Assembly: GCA_903913865.1 (NCBI GenBank)
Contig: CAIWMU010000097.1
Span: 1 to 64,000, forward strand
Direction: 5' to 3'
From: an uncultured Verrucomicrobia subdivision 3 bacterium
GTDB taxonomy: Bacteria > Verrucomicrobiota > Verrucomicrobiia > Limisphaerales > UBA8199
DNA: 64,000 bases
This document shows positions 20,201 to 28,071 of the stretch, in pieces. Below the pieces are notes generated by a model. It saw only the letters and a list, made by a program, of their open reading frames with translations. It did no database searches and was not told the DNA's origin. How positions within the stretch are numbered: position 1 is the stretch's first letter; each line of letters begins with the position of its first letter. The position numbers and the translations under genes were made by a program.

Positions 20201-20865
20201 TTGGGCGATCCGCCCTGGACCGCCGGGACTTCGCCAATGCGCGGACCCACTTTGAAGATGCGTTGACTTCGCCCCCAAACCTGAGCGAGGCCAAACATCT
20301 GCTCGCCAACCAGAGCGACATTCACTACCGGCTGGGCTGTGCCTGCACCGGACTTGGAGACGATGAATCCGCCCGCCGCAACTGGCTCGCCGCAGCGACC
20401 TTTAAGGGTGATTTCCAGGAGATGAGCGTTCGTGCCTTCAGCGAGATGACCTACTATTCCGCTCTGGCGTGGGAGAAACTACGCCAACGGGCAAAGGCGA
20501 GGAGCCTGTTCCAGAGCCTGCTCCTCTATGCACAGGAACTTCAGAAGGCGAAAGCCACGATTCCATATTTTGCAACATCGCTTCCGACCATGCTGTTGTT
20601 CGATGAGGATCTGTCGTTCCGGCAGGAAACGACTGCCCTTTTTCTCCAGGCACAGGCAAGGCTCGGCCTTGGTGAAGAGGCGCGGGGCATCTCTCTCCTG
20701 GAGCAAGTCCTCCATCGTGACCCGAATCACGCAATGGCCCGCGACTTGCAGGCCGAAAGGATCATGAAGGAGGAGCCTGCAAACGCCCCCACCCAGCGAG
20801 GACCGGGCTGCAGGCCGATTGGTCCAAGCAGGAGTGTCCGAACGGTGAAGCAGGACAGGCTATGA
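17230..20865 (+). CDS. DUF5107 domain protein with C-terminal tetratricopeptide repeats
   Basis: A protein of 1211 residues from ATG 17230 (MTRNSSKRK); an upstream in-frame start at 17146 would overlap the previous gene. The N-terminal part (about 40-440) is a DUF5107-type domain, seen in AVWIENEFLRALVLPELGGRI and GGIEFNWPQHH, which belongs with aldose-epimerase/galactose-mutarotase-like beta-sandwiches. Residues about 545-1180 form a TPR array, e.g. AVGLWYLKRGEFDRAEKHF and APYYLGNLLYDRRRHGEAI. No signal peptide is evident, so it is probably cytoplasmic. Members of this family are often found with glycoside hydrolase genes and are presumed to bind or remodel carbohydrate; no catalytic residue can be assigned here. 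The stop overlaps the start of the following GH30 giant enzyme as ATGA at 20862-20865, indicating translational coupling. Confidence 0.88.
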   Translation: MTRNSSKRKVRDHVRTATTGGSPSQSIAGVTVREDRIVLPTFLPAEPDKNPMFLEKRVYQGSSGRVYPLPFTDRIAEKPVDREWKAVWIENEFLRALVLPELGGRIHAIQDKTNGYDLIYNQRVIKPALVGLAGPWLSGGIEFNWPQHHRPATFLPVDIQVEEHEDGSKTIWCGDHDPMARMKGMHGVCLHPHKAFLELKVRAYNRTPFTQTFLWWANVATRVHESYQSFFPPDVYYVADHARRSMSEYPLAGGFYYGVNYGDRGQTGIPESEIPRQFVPPHCRTSPAGMLATSGTPSYAPNDLSFYANIPVPTSYMCMGSEENFFGGYDYKASAGLVHYANHHISPGKKQWTWGNDEFGYAWDRNLTEPDANGEFGPYIEIMAGVYTDNQPDFSFLQPGETKTWSQYWYPIQKIGAAQHANLEAAASLHVTSVERTSVVQIGVSVTAVHLQAQVILDRILPEGRKGGELEPKGATKNELAKFTCDLAPGKPLNRKLTIPHSLAGTDLQLRVTDASGRELLCYNPKPRVQGKVPPPATEPPPPSEIANADELYLTGLHLDQYRHATRSPMLYWSEALSRDPLDARCNNAVGLWYLKRGEFDRAEKHFRNAVERLTSRNPNPADGEVYYNLGLCLRRQDRDEEAYAAFYKATWNQGWAAAGYHALAEIDSLRHQWAAALEHLDRSLRFDTDNLRARNLKVLVLRRSGQTGKADALLSETRRLDRLDWWARHLEGDAPQCDLQTLLDLAHDYARTGFYTEAISLLADATFTKGDLADQNWGALPLIHYTLGWLEEQRGDALAAASHFKHASTLSPDYCFPSRLEEIAVLESAIRENPDDPRAPYYLGNLLYDRRRHGEAIRLWEQSARLDPKFSVVWRNLGIGYFNILRKPRVARTHYDKAFRANPADARLLFERDQLWKRLGEKPEKRLHELEKRLDLVQQRDDLSLELSALYNQTGQHLRAMQLIRSRQFQPWEGGEGGPLAQHVRTQLALGRSALDRRDFANARTHFEDALTSPPNLSEAKHLLANQSDIHYRLGCACTGLGDDESARRNWLAAATFKGDFQEMSVRAFSEMTYYSALAWEKLRQRAKARSLFQSLLLYAQELQKAKATIPYFATSLPTMLLFDEDLSFRQETTALFLQAQARLGLGEEARGISLLEQVLHRDPNHAMARDLQAERIMKEEPANAPTQRGPGCRPIGPSRSVRTVKQDRL

Positions 20866-23800
20866 TTTCCATCAACCACCACCTCCAGAAATGGCTCAAT
20901 AGTCAGAGGCGGGTGTTGACCGGCGCGGCGATCGGGATGCTGCTCTGGGGAGAGGAGGTTCGAGCTGCCACCTTGTTTGCCCCCTCTGTCAACGACAACG
21001 TCTCTCCGTCCTTCGTCACTCCCGATGGGCTGTTAACAGTGACGGGCTATGCGAATTCCAACGCAACCACGACCGCTAATCTGGGCCAGACAGGCACCTG
21101 GTTGGGCGTGATCAATGGAAATGCGTCCGCGATCGATGGGACAGAGTCCATGACCCTGAGCCTCGCTCCGGGCGCGGCACTCCATGGCATCGGGCACATC
21201 TGGACGCGATCCAAAATCATCATCTCCGGCTTTTCGAATGATCCGGGTTTCACTGATCCGGGCGGCTACGCGACCGGCATCAGCTACAGCAACGGCACGC
21301 TGACCTATACCTGTCCCTGGGATGGCGGAATCGAACATGACTTCACCTTCTCAAACCCGGCAGCTTCGGCAGGTCACACGCTGCGGCTGAATGTGCATGA
21401 CACCACCACGGGCTGGCAGGCCACCATCACGCGCATCGATTACACGCCCACCCCCTACCCCGCGGTAGCCAACATCGGCTCGCCCCAGCAGACGATGGAC
21501 AACTTCTCCGCATCCGACGCGTGGTCCATGCAGAACGTCGGGCTTTGGTCTCTAACCAACAAAACCATCGTAGCCGACCTGCTGTTCAAGACCAATGGGG
21601 GGATCGGCTTGTCAGCCTGGCGGTTTAATCTGGCGGCGGGGCACGACTCCACAGTGCATCCCGGGACCCTCTGGCAGCCCTGGCGGACGGAGAACGGGTT
21701 CATGGTGGCTTCCAACAATTACGATTGGACCCGACAGACGGGCCAGCGCTGGTTTCTATCCGCTGCGAAGGCACGCGGGATTGATCAATACATCGCCATG
21801 GTTTATAGCCCCCCAACGAATTTTACACGCAACGGCTTCATATACGGCACTGACGGATTGGGGTCCAGCAACTTGAAACCGGGGCACGCAGTCGCGTTCG
21901 CACAGTATGTCGCCGATGTGCTGGCACATTTCCAAACCAACACGCTCACAACGGAACAAGTCGCCTTCAACTATGTGATGCCGGTGAACGAACCGTTCTG
22001 GGAGTGGAATGATGCCAGTCAGGAGGGTTGCCGCCACGCCAACGCCGACATCATAGCCGAGGCTCAGGCATTGAATTCAGCACTAAAAGCTCGAGGTCTG
22101 GGAACGCAGATTGTCCTGGCCGAGGCAGGCACTCTTCCCAGCCTTTATCAAACCCAAAGCGGCATCAGCACGAAGTACGGCAGTTCCTACGGGAAATATA
22201 TCACGGCTTTCAACAGCATCACGAACATCGTTTCCCGCTGTCTTTCAGCCCACTCCTACGGCACGGACAACGCCACCAATGATCTGGTGTCCGTTCGCCA
22301 GACGCTCAGGGGGCAGCTGGCGGCAAACCCCTTCTGGCGATACTGGCAAAGCGAATATTGCGTTCTGAGCTGGACCCGGGACCTCACAATGACGACGGCC
22401 CTTAATGTTTCCCGCGTCATCTGGGCGGACCTCGCGGTAGCCAATGCCAGCGCATGGCACTGGTGGCTCTCGATTTCCCAGGCGGATTACAAGGATGGAC
22501 TGCTCTACACCGACTATTGGAAGCCGGGGGACACGGAGTCTCTTTACTGCTCCAAGAACTTCTGGGCCTTCGGCCAATGGACCCGATTTATCCGGCCCGG
22601 TTGGAGGCGGGTGGAGATGACCCCTTACGCGAATGTGTTTGGATTGATGAGCGCGGCCTTCACAGCCCCCGGGTCCAACACCGTGGCCATGGTATTCATC
22701 AACGCCTCAGCCACAAACCAGGTGATCGCGCCGGACGTGACGGGCCTGGGATCAGGGCGCGGAGTTGCCTATTGGTCGCCTTGGATCACCTCCTCGTCGC
22801 CTTCGGACAACCTGTCTCCCCTTCCCCCGGTTCCTCCGGGCGGCGCTTGCAGCCTGCCGACCAATGCCGTCATGACATTCGTGGCAACCGTCCTCAGCTC
22901 AAATGCCGTCCCTCCAACCACGATCGGTCCCATCCCGAACCAAAAGGCCGCCATGGGCCAGGTCCTGCAGGTCACCGCTTCCATTTTTAGCAGCAACGCT
23001 CCGGCCCCCCTGTTGAGCCTCAGCGTCTATTCGGATAACTCGACGCTGCTTCCCCCTTCCAATATTGGCATTAGCACCCCGCCAAACACGGGCGCGATCA
23101 CGCGTGAACTTTTCACGAACTTTTCCGGCTCCGGTTTGAGCAATCTCGCCGCCGCACCCTTCTTTCCGAACACTCCGAGCAGTGTAACCCTCCAGAACCT
23201 GTTCGAGAGCCCTCAAAACACCGGAGGGAACTACGGAACACGAATGCGCGGTTTTGTGGTGGCGCCACAAAGTGGCGATTACACGTTCTGGATCTCCAGC
23301 CGGGATGCCAGCCAGCTTTTCCTCAGTTCCGACGAAAACCCTGTGAACAAGTCTCTTATCGCCTCGGTAACCAACTATACCGCGCCTCGTGAGTGGAGAA
23401 AGGAACCCAACCAGCAATCCGGTTTGGTCGCTTTGACCGCGGGGCGCCGCTACTACATCGAGGCGGTACACGCTGCGGGCAGCGGTTCGGATCATCTCGC
23501 TGTCGGATGGCAACTGCCGGATACGACACTGGAACAGCCGATTCCCGGTTCGCGCCTGGCACCGTGGACCGATCCCTACACCAACACAATCCAGCGCATT
23601 TTGACCCTGCAGATGGTCACGAACAAGACCGGCAGCGTGAACGTCAGCGTCCTTGCGACAGACACCCTTGGCCGGAGGGCGACCAACACGTTCAATGTCA
23701 CGGTGGTGACCAATTACGTCCACCCCACATCCGTAGTCAGCGGCTATGCCACACTTTGCGGCGCCGCCGATTCGGCTTTTCTCCAGGCGTCATTGACTGG

Positions 23801-25574
23801 AACCGCTCCGTGGACTTTGACCTGGTCGGATGGGTTCGTGCAGACCACCCATTTGAGTCCTGCCACGCGCCTCGTCAGCCCCGGTTCGACGACATCCTAC
23901 ACGCTGACGGGCATGTTCGATGCGAATGGTCCATCCCTGGCTGGGGACCGAACAGGCAGCGCCAGCGTCGTGCGCCCCCAAGCCCCACTGAAATGGACCG
24001 GCCTGGATACTAACTGGAACTCCAGCCTGCCAGGCGTCTGGCAGGATGCCACATTGTCCGAGGTGAGCTATTGCCCCGGGCTTTCCGTCCTTTTTGATGA
24101 TACATCCATCGGTGCTTCGCCAGTGACAGTCACTCTAAATGCCGCCGTCAGCCCGTCCTCGATCACGGCCAACAATGGGACTCGGACTTACCTTCTAGCA
24201 GGCTCCGGAACCATTACTGGTGCTGCCACCAGTTTGGTCAAAAACGGGAGCGGTACGATCATCCTCGCCGTTGGATGTTCCTATGGAGGCGGTCTGACCA
24301 TCAACGGGGGAACATTACAAATCGGCAACGGCGGAACTACAGGGGCCGTCCCCAACCTGATGAACGTGGTGAATAATGGTACTCTGGCTTTCAACCGCAG
24401 CGCCAACCTCACCTGGGTGCCGCCCCAGGGTGGAATAACCGGCGCGGGCAGCATTGTGCAAAATGGCCCCGGCAAACTCGTGCTGGGCAATGATACCCTG
24501 TTTGGTGCCTCCGGCAGCCAACCCAACCAGTCGCTGGTGGTGGGGCCGGGTTCCAAACTCGAAACGGTAAAGTTCAATCCGGCCGGTGCCGTGACTTTGA
24601 ATGGTGGCACCCTGTCGGGAGCGGGAGGAAACAGCCCCAATTATCAAAGCTGGGTTTTGACACGCGGCGTCACCGTCCTCCCAAACGTAATCACGGCAGT
24701 CATCACCAACGTTGGCGCCAATTCGGGAATTCACCTTCTCAGCACCAACGTGTTCGACGTCGCTGACGGTCCTGCCGCTGACGACCTGGTGGTCCCGGCG
24801 CGTTTGGTCAATCCCCCGGCCGAATACGGCGCCGCAGGCGGAGGCGTGACGAAGGTGGGCAGCGGCCGTATGGTTTTGAGCGGCGTGAACACTTACACCG
24901 GCGACACCACAATCTCGAACGGTGTGCTGGTCATCAACGGATCAGTGACAAGCCGGGTCATTGCGGGCAATGGTGCCACCCTGATGGGCGCGGGAACGAT
25001 CAACGGCAACGTCACGGTTCTGCATGGCGGTGTGCTGGCACCCGGCACCAATATCGGCACACTGACAATTAACGGGAGCCTGGCACTGGCTGGCACGACT
25101 CTTATCGCGTTGAACAAATCGTTTCCCAGTTCCAACGGCACCATTAACCTGAATGGCCCCCTCACACTGGGGGGTGCGCTTACGGTGACGAATCTTGGGC
25201 CGGATTTGGGGTCGGGTGATTCGTTCAAGCTGTTTAGCGTCCCATCAACCAACTCGTTCAACCAGATCAACCTGCCTGTGCTCAGAAATGGCTTCGCCTG
25301 GACCAATAGGTTGGCCATCGACGGCACCCTTGCAATCATTCAGGTGCTCAATCCCACCCCCACGAACCTTCTGGCTCAACTGGATGGCGGCAACCTGTTC
25401 ATCACCTGGCCAACGGATCAAATCGGATGGCAGTTGCAGGCGCAAACGAATAAGCTTGGAACCGGCCTGAGCCCCAACTGGTCAGGCCTGCCTGAGTCGA
25501 TGAGAACGAATGTTTGGGTGGTGCCAGTTACCCCGGATAGTCCAACAGTCTTCTATCGACTGTCACTGCCATGA
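20862..25574 (+). CDS. Giant secreted GH30-family glycoside hydrolase with PA14 and PATR repeats
   Basis: A 1570-residue extracellular enzyme. A signal peptide (1-35, ending VRAAT) is followed by a beta-rich domain (about 38-195), a GH30-type catalytic module (about 205-690), a PA14-like domain (about 740-900), an Ig-like piece with TGTAPWTLTWSDG, PATR repeats (about 1066-1430; LSGVNTYTGDTTISNGVL) and a C-terminal module ending FYRLSLP. In the catalytic module E377 (MPVNEPFWEW) fits the acid/base and E498 (YWQSEYC) the nucleophile of clan GH-A retaining enzymes. The closest family I recognise is the GH30 group with fungal endo-beta-1,6-galactanases (Glyco_hydr_30_2). Substrate is inference. 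Start and stop both overlap neighbours by ATGA (20862-20865 and 25571-25574), so it is made together with DUF5107-TPR and SGNH proteins. Confidence 0.9.
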   Translation: MISINHHLQKWLNSQRRVLTGAAIGMLLWGEEVRAATLFAPSVNDNVSPSFVTPDGLLTVTGYANSNATTTANLGQTGTWLGVINGNASAIDGTESMTLSLAPGAALHGIGHIWTRSKIIISGFSNDPGFTDPGGYATGISYSNGTLTYTCPWDGGIEHDFTFSNPAASAGHTLRLNVHDTTTGWQATITRIDYTPTPYPAVANIGSPQQTMDNFSASDAWSMQNVGLWSLTNKTIVADLLFKTNGGIGLSAWRFNLAAGHDSTVHPGTLWQPWRTENGFMVASNNYDWTRQTGQRWFLSAAKARGIDQYIAMVYSPPTNFTRNGFIYGTDGLGSSNLKPGHAVAFAQYVADVLAHFQTNTLTTEQVAFNYVMPVNEPFWEWNDASQEGCRHANADIIAEAQALNSALKARGLGTQIVLAEAGTLPSLYQTQSGISTKYGSSYGKYITAFNSITNIVSRCLSAHSYGTDNATNDLVSVRQTLRGQLAANPFWRYWQSEYCVLSWTRDLTMTTALNVSRVIWADLAVANASAWHWWLSISQADYKDGLLYTDYWKPGDTESLYCSKNFWAFGQWTRFIRPGWRRVEMTPYANVFGLMSAAFTAPGSNTVAMVFINASATNQVIAPDVTGLGSGRGVAYWSPWITSSSPSDNLSPLPPVPPGGACSLPTNAVMTFVATVLSSNAVPPTTIGPIPNQKAAMGQVLQVTASIFSSNAPAPLLSLSVYSDNSTLLPPSNIGISTPPNTGAITRELFTNFSGSGLSNLAAAPFFPNTPSSVTLQNLFESPQNTGGNYGTRMRGFVVAPQSGDYTFWISSRDASQLFLSSDENPVNKSLIASVTNYTAPREWRKEPNQQSGLVALTAGRRYYIEAVHAAGSGSDHLAVGWQLPDTTLEQPIPGSRLAPWTDPYTNTIQRILTLQMVTNKTGSVNVSVLATDTLGRRATNTFNVTVVTNYVHPTSVVSGYATLCGAADSAFLQASLTGTAPWTLTWSDGFVQTTHLSPATRLVSPGSTTSYTLTGMFDANGPSLAGDRTGSASVVRPQAPLKWTGLDTNWNSSLPGVWQDATLSEVSYCPGLSVLFDDTSIGASPVTVTLNAAVSPSSITANNGTRTYLLAGSGTITGAATSLVKNGSGTIILAVGCSYGGGLTINGGTLQIGNGGTTGAVPNLMNVVNNGTLAFNRSANLTWVPPQGGITGAGSIVQNGPGKLVLGNDTLFGASGSQPNQSLVVGPGSKLETVKFNPAGAVTLNGGTLSGAGGNSPNYQSWVLTRGVTVLPNVITAVITNVGANSGIHLLSTNVFDVADGPAADDLVVPARLVNPPAEYGAAGGGVTKVGSGRMVLSGVNTYTGDTTISNGVLVINGSVTSRVIAGNGATLMGAGTINGNVTVLHGGVLAPGTNIGTLTINGSLALAGTTLIALNKSFPSSNGTINLNGPLTLGGALTVTNLGPDLGSGDSFKLFSVPSTNSFNQINLPVLRNGFAWTNRLAIDGTLAIIQVLNPTPTNLLAQLDGGNLFITWPTDQIGWQLQAQTNKLGTGLSPNWSGLPESMRTNVWVVPVTPDSPTVFYRLSLP

Positions 25575-26341
25575 AGGATCTTAAAACCGCCATCATCAAG
25601 TTTGTAACAGTCGCAGCCTGCTCCGCACTCTGGTGTGGTGGCGTTCAAACGCTCCTTCTGGCCGGCCCCGCTGGAACCAACACGCCGGCCGGGGAAGGCT
25701 ATTTGGCGGATCTCACCGCCCTGCTTTCCAGTGACTGGCCCACCAACCGGACTGTCAACATCGTCTGCCACGGACACAGTGTGCCTGCGGGGTATTTCAA
25801 AACACCAGCGGTTGAGACCTTCAATGCCTATCCCCACCTGCTTCATCGCGGTCTAAAGGAACGTTTTCCAAACGCGGTGATCAACGTGATCGTCACCGCC
25901 ATCGGCGGGGAAAACTCCGAGGAGGGGGCAAAGCGGTTTGACAGTGACGTCCTGTCCCTGAAGCCGGACGTGGTGACGCTGGATTATGCTCTAAATGATC
26001 GTGGTATAGGCCTCGAACGGGCCGAAAAGGCCTGGCGGGTGATGATTGAGAAGTGCCGGACAAGACACATTCCGGTCATACTGCTCACCCCCACCCTTGA
26101 TTTGACGGCGAAACTCGACGACCCCCAGGATCCGTTGAACCTGCATGCGGTGCTGATTCACAGGCTCGCAGAGGATTACCACATCGGTATCGCCGACTCC
26201 CTCGAACGGTTTCAACAATCCATCCGCAATGGAGTCCGGCCCGCTGACCTGATGTCGCAGGGGAACCATCCGAACCGCGAAGGACATGCGCTGGTGGCCA
26301 CCGAGTTGCTCAAATGGTTCATGTCGCACCATGTTCCGTAA
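25571..26341 (+). CDS. Secreted SGNH/GDSL-family hydrolase (probable glycan esterase)
   Basis: A 256-residue protein with an N-terminal hydrophobic signal (about 1-32). Block I reads VCHGHSVPAGY, with nucleophile S70 in a GHS rather than the usual GDS context. A glycine block follows (AIGGEN), block III is DYALNDRG with the oxyanion asparagine, and the C-terminal HPNREGH supplies the catalytic histidine. Length fits the SGNH superfamily. In glycan loci such enzymes usually remove acetyl or other acyl groups from polysaccharides, which would assist the adjoining GH30 and GH2 enzymes. The start overlaps the stop of the giant GH30 gene as ATGA. The other possibility is a lipase-like or peptidoglycan-directed esterase, but the context favours polysaccharide deacylation. 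Confidence 0.85.
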   Translation: MKDLKTAIIKFVTVAACSALWCGGVQTLLLAGPAGTNTPAGEGYLADLTALLSSDWPTNRTVNIVCHGHSVPAGYFKTPAVETFNAYPHLLHRGLKERFPNAVINVIVTAIGGENSEEGAKRFDSDVLSLKPDVVTLDYALNDRGIGLERAEKAWRVMIEKCRTRHIPVILLTPTLDLTAKLDDPQDPLNLHAVLIHRLAEDYHIGIADSLERFQQSIRNGVRPADLMSQGNHPNREGHALVATELLKWFMSHHVP

Positions 26342-26378
26342 CAGCCCCATTCCCCGATCGACCGTCCCTCATGCAGAT

Positions 26379-28061
26379 ATGACAGTCGGCGTGAGAGCAT
26401 GCCAGTGCTGTGCCAGAGTGGTCCCTGGCGTCGGAAACCATCTGCTGCTGGCGGTGGTTCTGCTATTCTCCCTGACACCAGATGCAGCAGCCGGGCCCAG
26501 CAACGATTCCGAGCCCAGGGAACTGCTCGTGCTGAAACTGGATCCGGCGAAGCCCCACCAAACGATAGTTGGTTTCGGTGCTTCCGATGCCTGGAGGCTG
26601 CAAATGGTGGGGAAGTATTGGCCCAAGGAGAAGCGGAACAGCATCGCCGATTTGCTCTTTAGCTCGAAAATTTCCGGGGACGGAAAGCCGCAAGGCATCG
26701 GCCTGTCTCTGTGGCGATTCTACGTCGGCTCAGGAAGCATGGAGCAAGGGGCTCAGAGCGGCATAGCAGATGAATGGCGCCGGGCTGAGTGCTTCCAAAG
26801 GCCGGATGGCACCTACGACTGGTCAAAGCAACAGGGCCAACGCTGGTTCCTGGAAGCTGCCCGATCCCGGGGTGTTCCCGCCTTCCTGGCCTTCTCCATC
26901 GCCCCTCCTGCCCACTTGGCCCAAAACGGGAAGGCTCACGGGGCGGGAACGAATTCCATGAATATTCAGCCCGGCAAACTGGCTGAATACGCAAGGTTTC
27001 TAGCTGATGTGATGGAACACTTTGAGAAAGATCTAAACCTGCCCTTCCAGTTCTTAAGCCCGGTGAACGAGCCCCAGTGGGATTGGGGCAGATCCAACAA
27101 TCAGGAGGGAACGGCTGTCAGCAATGCGGAGTGCTGCGAGTTTGCCAGGCTGCTGGGTGCGGACTTGAACCGTCGGCACCTCGGGACCAAAATCGTTTTT
27201 GGCGAGTCAGCCAATATCTCATATTTGTATTCTCCAAACAAACTCCCGGGGCGCGGTGATCAGATTCGCGATTTCCTCGACAAGGATTCCGAACACCTCC
27301 TGACCGGACTTCCGAACGTCGCCAATGTGATTTCCGGGCACAGTTACGGGACCACATGGCCCCTCGATGTGTTGATCAGAGACAGGATGTCGCTGCGGCA
27401 AACCCTCGACCAGATCAGCCCGACAACCAGCTACTGGCAGACGGAGTTTTGCATCATGGAGAAGACGGGGGAGATCGGGAGCGGCTGGAAGCGCGATTTG
27501 GGCATGGATACCGCACTGTATGTCGCCCGAGTCATCCATGCCGATCTAACCATCGCCGACGCCGCTTCATGGCAATGGTGGACGGCGGTGAGCCGCTTTG
27601 ATTACAAGGATGGTCTAATCTTCATAGACGACGGGAAATCGTCCGGACTCAGGTCTGCGGACCCCGATTACGCCCGGCGCGACGGCGAGATCAGGACATC
27701 GAAGCTACTCTGGGCCCTGGGCAATTACTCACTGTTCGTCCGGCCTGGAATGGTTCGGATTGATGTCCGGCTTCTGGATGGAAACGAAACGGTCTCCGAA
27801 GAGCGCCATGGACTGCTGGTTTCGGCCTATGCGGACAAAAGCATCCGGAGACAGGTCATCGTTCTTGTAAACCGGAGTGAGGTGGAGCGGGTCGTGGCCA
27901 TTCCATCGGCCACCGCATCAACCCTCACCACCTATGTCACATCAGCAACCCTGGATTTGCAGAAACAGGCAGCAGGCCAGCACACAGTCCCGATTCCCAG
28001 GCGATCCGTGGTAACTGTCGTAGTGGATGAAGGCTCGCCCCTCACAACCAAACCTCAATGA
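26379..28061 (+). CDS. Secreted single-domain GH30-family glycoside hydrolase
   Basis: A 560-residue enzyme counted from ATG 26379; ATG at 26331 is an in-frame alternative that would overlap the SGNH gene by 11 bases. A signal peptide (LLLAVVLLFSLTPDAAAG) precedes a catalytic domain that aligns throughout with the GH30 module of 20862-25574: IVGFGASDAWRLQMVGKYW, then IGLSLWRF, then PVNEPQWDWG with acid/base E231, and YWQTEFCIM with nucleophile E356. The C-terminal part (LFVRPGMVRIDV onward) is the side beta-domain usual in GH30. It has no PA14 or PATR extensions, so it may act on shorter oligosaccharides than its giant paralogue. Ten bases separate its stop from the GH2 start. An endo-beta-1,6-galactanase-like activity is the best guess. 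Confidence 0.92.
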   Translation: MTVGVRACQCCARVVPGVGNHLLLAVVLLFSLTPDAAAGPSNDSEPRELLVLKLDPAKPHQTIVGFGASDAWRLQMVGKYWPKEKRNSIADLLFSSKISGDGKPQGIGLSLWRFYVGSGSMEQGAQSGIADEWRRAECFQRPDGTYDWSKQQGQRWFLEAARSRGVPAFLAFSIAPPAHLAQNGKAHGAGTNSMNIQPGKLAEYARFLADVMEHFEKDLNLPFQFLSPVNEPQWDWGRSNNQEGTAVSNAECCEFARLLGADLNRRHLGTKIVFGESANISYLYSPNKLPGRGDQIRDFLDKDSEHLLTGLPNVANVISGHSYGTTWPLDVLIRDRMSLRQTLDQISPTTSYWQTEFCIMEKTGEIGSGWKRDLGMDTALYVARVIHADLTIADAASWQWWTAVSRFDYKDGLIFIDDGKSSGLRSADPDYARRDGEIRTSKLLWALGNYSLFVRPGMVRIDVRLLDGNETVSEERHGLLVSAYADKSIRRQVIVLVNRSEVERVVAIPSATASTLTTYVTSATLDLQKQAAGQHTVPIPRRSVVTVVVDEGSPLTTKPQ

Positions 28062-28071
28062 ATCAAACCTC

